Shown: positions 47,001-64,000 of the stretch, piece by piece | Numbering within the stretch: the first letter of the stretch is position 1 | Layout of the letters: every line of letters starts with the position of its first letter | Source of the DNA: Trachythela sp. YZ-2020 | Taxonomy: Eukaryota > Cnidaria > Anthozoa > Malacalcyonacea > Clavulariidae | Direction of reading: 5' to 3' | Assembly (NCBI GenBank): GCA_016169945.1 | Contig: JADLSH010000199.1 | Location: forward strand, 4,202,001-4,266,000 | Length of the DNA: 64,000 bases | The notes under the pieces: model-generated | Database searches by the model: none | What the model was told of the DNA's origin: nothing | Seen by the model: only the letters and a program-made list of their open reading frames with translations | Program-made: the position numbers and the translations under genes

Positions 47001-50000
47001 TCCCGCCTAGCCGGGATAGAGTGTTTATATGGGAATTTCTCGTCCCGGCTAAGCGGGATCCCGGCAACAGATGTTGAGATTATAAACCATTACAAGCGGG
47101 ATCTCGGCAACTGTCCAGTCCCGCCTATCCGGGATCATCTATCCCTAATACTTACAATCCTAATTATAAAATAACATGTATATAACGCGTGCTCTGATTG
47201 GTCGAAACCCGTGTTTGGATCACGCCATCCAAACACGGAAGACTATCGTGTTGTTGTTATTTTATAATATACAATTACTTTATGGTTTCCGTGTTTGGAT
47301 GGCCTGATCCAAACACGTGGGAATGTTGCTTGAGTTAAGAAAAGCTCGCAAAATCACTCGCCTTCGGCTCGAGATTTCGCGCGCTTTTCTTAACTCTCGC
47401 AACATTCCCGAGTGTTTGGATCAGGCCATCCAAACACGGAAACCATAAAGTAATTGTATATTCCAATCCTAATCGCGATCCTAACCCTTATCCTAACCTT
47501 AATACAAACACTAATCCCATTTCAACACTAATCCCAACCTTTATCTTAATCGTAACCCTTATCCTAAACCTAACCCCAGTCCTAACCTAATACATCATTT
47601 CATTATGAGTATAACCCCACAATGTCGAACTCCCCCGCTCACTCGAACTTAAACCCATTTCCCGTGGATTTGCTCTACCATTTCAATTATTTTTACACGG
47701 TTATCTTGAACTCGGTTAACTCGAACTCCCCGCTATCTTGAACTAATTTTGCTTCCCTTGACCGAATATACCCGGTCATCTCGGACTTTTTTGTGGTTTC
47801 CCATGGCTGTTCTAGATAGCGGGGCCCTACTGCAACCCGATACAACCTTTTCCCAGGACAACTTACGTGTTTGATGTCAAAATGTAGAATATCTTTAAGA
47901 AAGGTTGGCATTTCTGTGAAGAGTGTATAGTAACCCCAGCACGCACCGAAATGTCCGATATTGATTCCCCAAACCGGCGGAGAAGTCAAAATCTTTCCCC
48001 ATGGCGGACAGTCGTTCTGGAACATATTAAAGAAATAAATGTAAACCTCTACTTGACGCAAACTTTATCAATACTATCTCTTATCATTATTTAAGGGTAT
48101 ATTATAAAAGTTCTAAAAAGGCGAGTGCCTGTCATCTTTGCGAGAATGGTTCGATTGTTGCAATACGAGTTTTCTGACTGTAATTTCGCCTCAGTCGCAC
48201 GTGAGAAGAGTGCCTTCAGTTGGAGTGATGGACTCCGTACCAGTGGCGTAACGAAGAAAGACGGGGCCCTTAGGCATATTTGGCGTGGGGGCCCCTGTTG
48301 TCATGATTTGACTGCCACGGATTATTGGATTTGTTTGAAAGCTGCCTGTATTAGCGTTTTACTTAATACATGTGTTTTTAGATGAAGAGATTTTTGTGCA
48401 CTCTTTTGCGCCCCAGATTTGTAGTGCCGCTTTCCACTGGCAGACATCAGACATTCTATTTTGAGTCAGGTCAGTGGTTTGCATTCATCAAATGGAAAGT
48501 TCAAGAACTTCTTGCAATAAGACGTCAACAGGCTCGCACCTCGATGTTAACCTGCATTTTTCGTGTTTAGTCGTTATAATACTGTACTCTAGTTTTGGCA
48601 GGGGCGGGGCAGCAGCAAGCTGGGGGCCCCAACTGCCGGGGGCCCTTAGTTCTCGCCCTAACCCTACCTTATGAGCGTTGCGCCACGGGACTCTACCAAA
48701 CACCGCAAGGCACATATTTTCTCCGAGTACTCCGGCATTCTCGTGCGGTAACACTGGATGAATAAGGAAACACCGCAGTGCACAGATTTTCTCCGAGTAC
48801 TCCGGCATTCTCGTGCGGTAACACTGGATCAATAAGGAAACACCACAGGGCACAGATTTTCTCCGAGTACTCCGACATTCTCGTGCAGTAACACTGGATG
48901 AATAAGGAAACACCACAGGGCACAGATTTTCTCCGAGTACTCCGGCATTCTCGTGTAGTAACACTGGATCAATAAGGAATTGGACTTACTGGATTTCTGG
49001 AGAGAACTGTTTAGAACTGATAGAGCTATCTAGCGTCAATGTTAGTTTTCTTTAGTTTCCTTCCGTAGTAACACTGTGTCAACAAGAGATGGCCCTTACT
49101 GAACGGCTAAGGGAGAACAGCTTAGAAGTAATAGAGCTACCCAGTGTACATTTCGGGTTCAAGGAGAACACATTACATTTGATATGCGAGGCTTACTTCA
49201 ATATTTTGATCTCCTATACTTCCTTCAATATAATTTCTCTCATTTTCTGATATCGTCGGATGCACCGAGGGTGACTCATAGGCAAAAATCTCCCAAATAA
49301 CATACCATAGAATACTCATTATACCTGAAAATTTTAAATGACAAATGACATGAATATCCAAAACCATTTCCAGCCGACAATTCAATTATACGTTAAAAAC
49401 GTTTTTTGAAAAAATCCGAAATCTCACTCTTACCAAAAAAATAGAAGACAGTGGGCCAGCCACCGTCAAATCCATATTTACAAAGTAATCCAGTTACAGG
49501 AAGAGCAACAATATTTCCAACTGCAGCACCTAGAACAGTATAACTCTTTATTACCTATCAGTGGCTCAAAAGTAGGATGACTTTCAATATATATACCCTG
49601 AAATAACGTAACAAAATAAGGACCACTCTCTTCCCCTTATCAATTAAGAAAAATTGACAATCGAAGACTGATCAGGAGTAGTAAATACTCAAGTTTTGAA
49701 GCTCTTTTGACCAGTGGCGAAGCTGAGACCGATTTCTTAGTCATGCTATTGGATCCTGCGTAGCTAGGGGGTTCTAGGGGCTTGCCCTTGAATTTTGGAA
49801 GTTTAGAGTGCCAATTTCCTACGTTTTCATGGTGGTATTCTTGCAAACAAAACAACAAAAAATTGTGCAATTAGAGGAAAATTATATTTCCATGAATTTT
49901 ATTCCTTCCCACACACACCCCTTCCTCTCCCTTTCCCCCCCTTCCCCGTTTTTCTGATTTCCTCTTTTACGGTCAATTTCTTCCCCCCAACCCTGACACT

Positions 50001-52532
50001 TTACTACCCCATCCCCCAGAGGGGGAGCACATGGTAACTATATACACCCCTAAATTGAGGATATTAATATGGAAATTGACTCGTGGTCTCACTTCAATTA
50101 AAAATGAAATATTCTTCAATCTTCAAGACATGACTGTCTTTTCAATATAGAAATAATGTGAAACAAGTCTATTTAAAAACACAACAACGATCACTTTAAA
50201 GTTACAAGATCACTGCATCCAGGAATAATTAGACATATTTCAACTGGCCACTTTTCGACAGTCCAGTTCATCTTGGGTGATCTACAGTTGGAACGTGGCT
50301 TCTTATGTGTTCGAGGGATGACGTTACCGCCAACAACAGTACGCCACCTTTACCTAGACACTTAGACACTAGACTATAGAGTGCAATAGCACTTCTTACC
50401 AGCAATAGCAGCCGTAACAAGGGTACTGCGTTCAGAAACGGGAGACCACTTGCTCCATATCGCGTGATTACAAGGATAACTAACACCCTAGAAAGGTAAA
50501 TATTTTACTGACATCGATTTGGGTAAAGCCGCTAGTTATAAATATGTTATATTCAGTAGCGTAGCCAGCCCGCCGATTTAGTCCCGCTATGCAAATTTGT
50601 TCGTGTTCATTGACGGTGAAAACAATCAATTTCTAAAGAAATGAATAATGATAATGATTTGAAATTTGCATAGCGGGAGCAAATCGGCGGACTGGCTGCG
50701 CCACTGATTATATTTAAACAGAGGTGACAACTCTTCTGGTATACAGTATGTTTTATTTCGTATTTTGTGTTTTACAAGATGCTGTATTCATATTTGGTTT
50801 TATGGCACGTGGTTGTTCCATATAAATTCAATTTCAATCAGAGAGCTTAAGAATCGACCACGAGAACAAAGTTTACCATTTGCACGCGCGCCATAATTTG
50901 TTGCCGTCATCCCTTGCAAGGCTCGCCTGGAAATGATGAATCTTGTATTCCGTCTCTTACGCCATAACCCACGCTAACTCGTAGTCAAATCGTTCTATCT
51001 ATTTTTATTTTTAGCTTTCTATTTATTTTTTCCTTACTTACCAGAAAAAGTCCTTCAAATACTCGGACTCCGATCAAAGCCCCAACATTATATCTCGCTG
51101 CCACGGGTGTCAGCAGAGTGAGTAAAGCAGAAAGCAGTACTCCATACCCAAACACGCGCGTTCCTCCTAATTTCATTGCGATCCACGCACCAGGAATCTG
51201 CAATGCCCAGTAACCGTAGAAAAATGAACCTAGTACAATACCTGGTGGAAAAAGAAAAAAATAGCTGAAATTGCACGCCACCAAATGGGAAGGTGCAGCG
51301 AACATGTCTGCATGAAATTTGGAAATGCCTATATTTCAAATACCTATACAGGGTGTCCCCCAATACCTATACAGGGTGTCCTCCTATAGAAATCACTCTT
51401 TTGTTGTTAAACGTGCGTTGTTATACCTCTGGGAATTTAAAATAGCTTCTAAAACGAACAGCAACACAAAAATGTCAAATTACAAATTCGTCTTACCGTC
51501 AGTTCGAGTATAAGAATGGTTCAACTGACTACAGAGCAACGAGTATTTGTCGTAACAACTTATACGTCGCGTTAAATTATTTGGACGAAGGGAAGTTGTA
51601 AATACTTCCGCCGTTCATGTACAATTAAATTAAATTCCCAAAGGTATAATAACGCACAAGAGTGATTTCTAAAGGGGGACATTTTTTTGGGACACCCAAT
51701 ACAGGGTGTCTCAAAAAAACTGAAAACCCTTTGAAATCAGATATTTATGAAAATTGCATAATTCAGTACTAAGTGATCCCAAGGGTGCGTAAACACAATT
51801 CATGCTTGGGGATGTCGAAATTCGTAATGTTAGGGTTAGTAACGTAAACACGAACTCATGAGCAAAGTAAATTGTGTACATCAAACAAACAATAAGATTT
51901 TTAACTCACTTTGTTGTGGTTATTCTAATTTCAAGGAAAATTCGAACGTATTTTCAAATACCAGGAGCAGCATAAGTTGCACAGGCATTGCAATGCTAAT
52001 TGCAGTGGATGTTATGCAAATTGTAGTGTTTGCAGTTTTTTTGAGACACCCTGTATATCTATTCCCCAGTGCGCGGGCTGGCGCGGCTTTACTTGTAGTC
52101 TTTACCTTGTGTCTTTGAGTTCCAGTGGAATTCCGCTGGTTCTTTGACTGTCACACCACCTCGTGTATACGTGCGATTATTCACCATGGCAACAAGCGCG
52201 ACATTCAAGTTTATTCTCAGGCCGTAAATATTCACAAAACCCAGAAACACTAAAAATAATAACACGTAACGTTTGGGAATTCCATGAGAAAGGGAAAGTT
52301 TTGAAGATTCGGCTAATTTCGAGTCCCTCATTGTGTTATCTTTTTGCTCCTGTGCGAGTTCAATATTTTCACTTGTTCCTGTAAGTTCAGAATTTGTTTC
52401 ACCCGCTTGTTCGTCGTTATTTTCGAGATTATTCATTCCTTCTTTTGTTGGAATAGTCTCATTGTCTTCGCTATTTTCAGGGATAGCGCTTGTTTCACTT
52501 CCTTCTTGGCTGCCTTCCAACTTTGAATCCAT
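44086..52532 (-). CDS. SLC17 / sialin-like organic anion transporter, complete
   Basis: Major facilitator, SLC17 family (sialin and vesicular glutamate/phosphate transporter relatives), about 12 membrane segments. Nine exons: 52532-52106, 51241-51042, 50487-50400, 49529-49434, 49324-49197, 48016-47867, 46904-46772, 46051-45813, 44208-44086. Every phase agrees; 1584 nt, 527 residues. The first 80-odd residues are an acidic Glu/Asn/Ser-rich cytosolic tail, then [20 protein letters not shown] and [13 protein letters not shown] (TM1 and a family signature), [114 protein letters not shown] and a C-terminal [13 protein letters not shown]. Where family members usually read EGLGEGVT, this protein reads EGLFLGVS, so the second Glu of that segment is Leu. 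Lysosomal or vesicular export is the family role; the substrate cannot be told. Confidence 0.94.
44371..44757. repeat. Foldback MITE, about 387 bp
   Basis: Ends TTAAGCCTGGTTTCCATATG and ATTATGGAAACCAGGCCTAA are inverted, with further inverted blocks inside (GTGTCACAGAATAGGAAATG and CATTTCCTATTCTATGACCG). It abuts the element at 44755-44908. Confidence 0.85.
44755..44908. repeat. Foldback MITE, about 154 bp
   Basis: Ends AAAGGCTCTTTCCACTCGTC and GATGAGTGGAAAAGAGCCTTT are inverted, and the inner CGCAAGCTCGCTGCGAG and CTCGCAGCGAGTTTGCG pair. It is directly adjacent to the preceding MITE. Confidence 0.85.
45380..45720. repeat. Interspersed repeat, GTGCCCTTTTCT family
   Basis: A run with GAACCGGGACATGTGTCCCC and several GTGCCCTTTT-type units. 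It resembles 52645-52800 (GTAGGAACCGGGG, GTGCCCTTTTCTCC). It lies in the last intron of the transporter gene, overlapping no exon. Confidence 0.55.
46190..46450. repeat. TAGCTCTATCAGT interspersed repeat
   Basis: Two degenerate units with GGTAGCTCTATCAGTCCTAA, CAGAGGTCTAGTAA and GTATTACAGGAGG motifs, the same family as 32205-32480 and 48985-49150. Confidence 0.65.
47264..47462. repeat. Foldback MITE with CCGTGTTTGGATGGCC arms
   Basis: The left arm TACAATTACTTTATGGTTTC then CGTGTTTGGATGGCCTGATC is mirrored to the right end. A second inner pair is GTTAAGAAAAGC and GCTTTTCTTAAC around CACTCGCCTTCGGCTCGAG. A related partial copy (GTGTTTGGATCACGCCATCC) lies just upstream at about 47205-47245. Confidence 0.85.
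47462..47592. repeat. Degenerate CCTAACCCTAATCC tract
   Basis: About 130 bases of imperfect CCTAA, CCTTA, CCCTAAT words. It resembles decayed telomere-like (TTAGGG-complement) repeats, but is too irregular to call a telomeric array. Confidence 0.5.
48711..48985 (+). repeat. 70-bp minisatellite, four copies
   Basis: Units starting CTCCGAGTACTCCGGCATTC recur exactly every 70 bases at 48721, 48791, 48861 and 48931. Each contains GGTAACACTGGAT and AATAAGGAAACACC. The minus-strand open frames across it are repeat artefacts within an intron of the transporter gene. Confidence 0.93.
48985..49150. repeat. TAGCTCTATCAGT interspersed repeat, flanking the minisatellite
   Basis: The inverted version of the family at 32205 and 46190: GAACTGATAGAGCTATCTAG and GTAATAGAGCTACCCAGTGT. 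The 70-bp unit itself contains the related GGTAACACTGGATCAATAAG words, so the array may have grown from this element. Confidence 0.6.
51371..51698. repeat. ACAGGGTGTCC foldback element
   Basis: ACAGGGTGTCCTCCTATAGA then AATCACTCTTTTG is mirrored by CAAGAGTGATT then TCTAAAGGGGGACA and GGGACACCC. It is next to the following element. Confidence 0.75.
51701..52053. repeat. ACAGGGTGTCTC foldback element
   Basis: Left end ACAGGGTGTCTCAAAAAAAC, right end GTTTTTTTGAGACACCCTGT, exact inverted ends. It lies in intron 1 of the transporter gene. Confidence 0.85.
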
Positions 52533-52644
52533 TTGGGTGAAGACGGTGTACAGATATTTTTAAATGTTATCCTTCTGCAAGCATTTGACAGTTACTATAG
52601 CACAAAGTACAAAATAGTTAGTACAAAAATAGCGGTGGCTAGGA

Positions 52645-52805
52645 GCAGGGGCGTAGGAACCGGGGGGGGAGAGCACAGGTGCACGTGCCCCCCCAAGTTT
52701 TCTTCAAAGTGCCCTTTTCTCCAGCTAAAACAATGGAAAAAGTGCCCTTTTCTAATAGAAGAGGTGCCCGCCCAACTTGAAGTTGCTTCCTACGCCTATG
52801 GCTAG
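52645..52805. repeat. GTGCCCTTTTCT-family repeat
   Basis: GGGGCGTAGGAACCGGGG then GTGCCCCCCCAAGTTTTC, AAGTGCCCTTTTCTCC, ending CTTCCTACGCCTATGGC. The ends (GGCGTAGGAA and TTCCTACGCC) are inverted. Related to 45380-45720. Confidence 0.6.
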
Positions 52806-52890
52806 GAGACCTTCATAAGCCGTCACAAGGTGGCAATGATGAATTCGAATGGGAAAGATCAGCAATATATTTCAAACAAAATATCAAGAC

Positions 52891-53415
52891 GATGTTACAC
52901 TTTTAGCGACAACTCGCAATGCAAGGCAAAAGGAGGTTTTTTATTGGTTCTGTAACACGAAATTTGATTGGTTCTGTAACGCATACCTAATTTTATGAAA
53001 TTTTTATCACTGCACATTTCATAAGCAATAGGGAGTCTGCCAGACCGGAGACCACTGGTACCCCGGAGGGAAATTTTCATGACAACGCCCTTTAGATTGA
53101 CTGAAAATACAATCATGCCTGCCTGTTACTAAAACTGCAATCCATGACAATAATTTTTTAACCGAATATGGAATCTTTTTACATAAAAATATTAATAGAA
53201 AATAGTCCACAACTGATATGGAAAAGTGTCAAATCAAATTACTTTAAGTTCTTAAAATCTATAGATTGACACCATTATTGGAAATATTCAAATGTTATGA
53301 CTGCACACTTTCACTTTATCACTGCACAAATTGGTTATCACTGCACACTAAAAATAGGTATGCTTATAACGATTTGCATTGCGAGTGGTCGCTAAAAATG
53401 GTCACGTGTGACATC
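52891..53415. repeat. MITE, GATGTTACAC ends, about 525 bp
   Basis: Left: GATGTTACACTTTTAGCGAC then AACTCGCAATGCAA. Right: TTTGCATTGCGAGTGGTCGC then TAAAAATGGTCACGTGTGACATC. The interior repeats ATTGGTTCTGTAAC. The small copy in the foldback transposon (38510-38626) shares the ends. Confidence 0.82.
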
Positions 53416-55978
53416 ACCATAAATCATAATCCGAAGATTAGCATCTTGAAACACAAGATATGGATTAACCAAACACGTTTCGTCTTAATCACTATCTCGG
53501 ATTTCAAAATGCTAATCTTCGGATTGCGTTTCGTTTGACTTTCACCAATATTTGCTCAATTGAGATGAACAGGAAATCAGAAATTTTTTCAAATCAAAAG
53601 AAATTGTTGGAAGTGACATTTGTGAGAAGAAAGTTCCAAATTTCAGAACCTGGTACAAAACAGAAAATTGTTGGACTTTTGTAAGGCAGAAATAGGATCT
53701 ACAACTAGCTGTATAGAGGTTATTTTATAGTTATGCACTTAACTATTTGTCACAAATGTCAACTTCAGCTGTTTTTGCTGAATACTGTCACTTCGCGATG
53801 TCGTCAGAGGACATTTAATAATCACGTATGAATAAAGTTCGCCTACTCATTACGACAAATCGCATGGTCTAACAACGGACCCTTTGGCCTTAATACCATT
53901 AATTTCACGAATAAGCCAATGACACAGTAATTATAAAACTAATGCGACAAAATTCGGCTAAAGTGGTACAATTATTACTAAAAAAGTCCTCGTGGAAGCA
54001 AATGAATGGACTCGTGTATTCGTTTAGCAAAACACGGCTGCGAGTATACTATCGAAGCATCAACGTATATTATATAGTTGAAACACAATATTATTTCGAA
54101 ATATCAACGTAGAAGAAGATATAAAACACTTGAAAACAAACAAAAATTACTTACTTCTAACCAATTCCGTATTTTAACAACACCGCCATAACACGAAAAC
54201 CAAGGAAGCGTTACGAAAACGACAGGTGGCTGGATCGCGAGCTCAAATGATTTTTAACTGAGCTAAAATGTACACTATACAGGTACTACAAACAATTTTA
54301 GGCCTGGGCAAATTAACATTTGAGATTTTAGATGTTTAATGAAATGATTCTCTGTTGGCCTAATGGCCCACCCGCGAGAAAATGGACTTGTTCGGAAACA
54401 AAATTATCTTTCTGCCTTCTGGGAAGATAAAATGTTCGCCAACCGACTCTGAAACATTTTGATTTACAATTGCGATTGTTGTCTCGGAAACGTCGTTTTC
54501 ATAATTTTCAACCTTAACCCTCTGGGGTAAATACCAACCTAAAATGAATGTATTTTGTGATTGGCTTGCTTAAACAAAAGTGATCAGTATTTGTGATTCG
54601 TTCTTTAGAAAGTCTAGCTATTATATAGTTTTGTTGTATTTCATAGTTATAACCAACCAATCACTAATATACGTTGGTGGCGTCCCTGACGTATAATTGA
54701 CTCTTGAGCCAAATGTTTCTGACAAATGTTTCCTGGTTTGCAACATTTGCAAGAAAGAAAAATGCCTAGGAAACAATGTTCCCATAACCATCTTCTCTTA
54801 TGATACACCCACATGACATTTTAGACGGCCGGCCAACACTTAAAATTGTGCCAAAAAATTGTTCGATGGCATTTTTTGTTACAAGCTGCCAACCAGCATT
54901 TCTTTTGCATATTCCAGTACTATGTTGACTAAAAATACAAAATTTAAAGTTCACTTCTAACAAATATGAACTATATACCATTAGAAAGTACACAAAAAAT
55001 TATATACAAGACATTCAAGCGAGCAGTACGATCTTCGTAGCCAATTTTGCATTTTTAGTCAACATAGTACTTTAATATAGGCGAAATATTGAAATTCTCA
55101 AATGTTCGGCTGTAAAGCCAAAATTAGAAGTGCCAATATATCTAGCCTTATTTACGAATGTGTAAACTATAAGAAAATGGCAGTTGGCAGCTTGTAACAA
55201 AAAATGCTACCAGAGTTCAACTTTCAGATCTTTGGTTGAATAACATTGACATTTTCTTTCAATATATTTCTATTTAATAAATTAGTAAGTCATAACTATA
55301 ATACATTTTACCAATGAAATGAAATTAGAACTGGCATAGTTTCTCCTCTGTGCTTGTGTGTGCAAAAATACTAGCAAAATAATATCTTAAATCTCGCCAG
55401 TTCGTTTTGGAAACGAAATTCTATATGAATTCAGACAATACTCGGTATTGACAAATACTTGTGAATAAGTCCATGAGATCGGCGTCTGGTCATTGGCGCA
55501 TGCTACGCTTTGAAAATTTTCTTTACACTGTATCCCTATGGAAATAGAAAGAGAAAAATGTAATAATGAAAAACTAAAAAAATCAGTGTTGCTGGACAGT
55601 GATAATTTTAGTGGCAATGTGCTTTACACATCTGGGGCCGGGGTTCGATTCCGGCAAAATGCTGTGTATTAGGAAGCCTTCCCTAACACACAACTAAAAT
55701 CACAAAACAACAGTCCCTCATCATATCGGGCTGAGCCGGCCTTCTTTTTTTGCAAGAATGCTTGAAAATATTTCATTTTTCCATAGTTTTCATTCTCCAA
55801 GCATCACTTATGATTATTTCTGTAGTAGTATTTCAGGCATGAATATAGTAAAGAAATGTTATCATGGGATTGGGCGGTTACTTATGACGTCACCCATTCC
55901 CAAATGTTTTCACCCTTGGTAACATGCTCGTCTAGAGAGCCCCCTAGTTATCAATTTAGTTCTACAGGCTACAGCACT

Positions 55979-56052
55979 GCCCTATAGGGAATCGAACTCG
56001 AGCGTTTGCATTGGCGTGTCAATGCATTACCGCTAGACTATACGAGGGAAAG
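55979..56052 (-). pseudogene. tRNA-like remnant
   Basis: On the minus strand: TATAGTCTAGCGGTAATGC (A-box-like D arm), a stem GCATTG/CAATGC, and GAGTTCGATTCCC (B-box/T loop). The T stem and acceptor stem do not pair properly and the anticodon loop is six bases, so this is a decayed tRNA or the head of a SINE rather than a working gene. Confidence 0.4.
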
Positions 56053-56400
56053 ATTGAGAATTTACTGCGAAAAATGCCGCTTTATATTGCATATGATAAT
56101 ATGGATTTATTCCCAATGCGAATAGCCCACTTCGTTTATTTACTGCTTATTTTTGGGTATTGAACAAAAAGTATTGAACGGCCTAGTGAACGGGAATTTT
56201 TGACATTTTTGAAAGAGCATGTATGAATATTCTACAATCTAGCCCAATCGTGACTGGTAATGTCGGATCTATAACCGTAAAATTAAAAGGTCCGGTGTCG
56301 AACCTGTAACCACGGCGAAAATTTTAATAGCCCTAGCGACTTCACGCTCAATAGAGCGTCTTGCTATGTATAAACTACACTGAGTAACTGGTAGGAGACT

Positions 56401-56801
56401 TAAGCCCCGTTTCCTTGACAAGTTTTCCTTGACAAGTTTTCCTTGACAAGTTTTATTTGCCCGTGTGTACGGCAAAAAATTGACAAGTTTTCCTTGACAA
56501 GGAGCCTTGTTCAAAAGCTAGTCATGCCAGCTTTCGAACAAGGAAATTGTTCGTGTGTACGGCCGACAAGGAAAACTTGACAAGAAAATGCGCAGTACGC
56601 CACTGCACACTTATTTTCGATCTAGTTGAGCGGCCATTGCCACTATAAACATGAAGTATTCACTTGTGTCGTTAATACACGGGCTCGTAAAACTTGTCAA
56701 GGAAAAATTGATCGAACAAAATCTTGTTTGTCGTACACACGAACAAGTAAACTCGACAAGGAACTTGTCAAGGAAAACTTGCTCGTCTGTACGGGACTTT
56801 A
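56401..56801. repeat. CTTGTCAAGG MITE, copy 2
   Basis: Starts TAAGCCCCGTTTCCTTGACA and ends CTTGCTCGTCTGTACGGGAC. It is very similar to 27070-27459, including the TTTTCGATCTAGTTGAGCGG core and the GCGCAGTACG block. Confidence 0.88.
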
Positions 56802-57210
56802 AGCTCCGTACAGACGAGCAAGTCTTCCTTGACAAGTTCCTTGTCGAGTTTACTTGGTCGTGTGTACGACAAACAAGATTTTTTCGATCAATTTTTCCTT
56901 GACAAGTTTTACGAGTCCGTGTATTAACGACACAAGCAGAGCGACACAAGTGAATACTTCATGTTTATAGTGGCAATGGCCGCTCAACTAGATCGAAAGT
57001 AAGTGTGCAGTGACGTACTGCGCATTTTCTTGTCAAGTTTTCCTTGTCGGCCGTACACACGAACAATTTTCCTTGTTCAAAAGCTGGCATGACTAGCTTT
57101 TGAACAAGGCTCCTTGTCACGGAAAACTTGTCAATTTTATGCCGTGCACACGGGCAAATAAAACTTGTCAAGGAAAACTTGTCAAGGAAAACTTGCTCGT
57201 CTGTAGGGGC
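56802..57210. repeat. CTTGTCAAGG MITE, copy 3, opposite orientation
   Basis: Starts AGCTCCGTACAGACGAGCAA and ends GCTCGTCTGTAGGGGCT. The core is inverted relative to copy 2 (CCGCTCAACTAGATCGAAA), so the two elements stand head to head with almost no spacer and form an 800-bp palindrome-like structure. Confidence 0.88.
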
Positions 57211-57311
57211 TGTGCGCACAATAGTGGGCGATACAGAACTCTGGGAGAGACGTGGAGCGAGTCTAGCCGTTGTCTAATCCTATATCAAGGCAAATGGTAA
57301 TTCCTACTTAC

Positions 57312-63992
<6,681 letters not shown>

Positions 63993-64000
63993 CTGAAAAC

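Larger units (their letters stand above)
52533..57311. other. Spacer between transporter start and ferlin exons; no gene recognised
   Basis: Contains the GATGTTACAC MITE (52891-53415), two tRNA-like or B-box-bearing stretches (55625-55665, 55979-56052) and the paired CTTGTCAAGG MITEs (56401-57210). The last exon of the ferlin gene should lie in this stretch on the minus strand but was not identified. No other exon was recognised. Confidence 0.5.

Noticed and set aside
47462..47592. Interstitial telomere array
   Set aside because: The words are too irregular; kept only as a degenerate tract.
48488..48964. 158-codon minus-strand frame with repeated [13 protein letters not shown]
   Set aside because: Lies over the 70-bp minisatellite in an intron of the transporter gene; translation of the tandem unit only.
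55625..55665. Possible tRNA gene with GGGTTCGATTCCGG
   Set aside because: Only the B-box part is convincing; no acceptor or anticodon stem could be drawn.
7430..57210. CRISPR arrays
   Set aside because: Tandem and palindromic repeats here have no spacer-repeat regularity, and the DNA is clearly from an animal nucleus.

Overview
The window looks like nuclear DNA of an intron-rich invertebrate animal. Genes are split into short exons with clean GT/AG borders, the DNA is AT-rich, and introns and spacers are crowded with small foldback (MITE-like) elements, tRNA-derived SINE-like copies, minisatellites and dead non-LTR retrotransposon pieces. The repeat style and the gene set (tandem animal-type lipoxygenases, SLC17 transporter, ferlin) would suit a cnidarian, perhaps an anthozoan. 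That placement is inference, not proven here. All exon models were made by eye from splice sites, reading phase and family resemblance.

Layout. 1-1581: 5'-truncated, inactivated non-LTR retrotransposon. 3026-16568 (+): lipoxygenase-like gene 1. 18616-30766 (+): lipoxygenase-like gene 2, a tandem paralogue whose last nine exons match gene 1 almost base for base in exon length (all but one identical) and exactly in phase; its model gives 728 residues. 31470-42124 (+): four exons of a beta-glucuronidase with both ends missing and a 1-nt frameshift, probably a pseudogene. Inside its introns lie an antisense three-exon gene with a 36-bp coding minisatellite (32642-35425, -) and a 3.8-kb foldback transposon with a 9-bp target duplication (36631-40426). 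44086-52532 (-): complete nine-exon SLC17/sialin-like transporter of 527 residues. 57312-63992 (-): nine exons from the C-terminal part of a ferlin; the 5' part lies beyond the window and the last exon was not found.

The main discovery candidate is the lipoxygenase pair. Both encode an N-terminal signal peptide. Gene 2 continues with a Cys-rich EMI-like segment where the usual PLAT domain would be expected, so the product should be secreted. Both proteins have lost the first of the two paired iron-ligand histidines (L in gene 1, T in gene 2) while keeping the surrounding lipoxygenase fold motifs. Gene 1 has also lost the Asn ligand (A) and the terminal Ile (A); gene 2 keeps Asn and ends in Val. 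They may be secreted pseudo-lipoxygenases or enzymes with a rebuilt metal site.

The genes do not form an operon and no shared pathway is evident. The lipoxygenase pair arose by tandem duplication. The region has also been shaped by intragenic duplication (duplicate signal-peptide exons, duplicated Cys-rich exon), gene decay and heavy transposon traffic.
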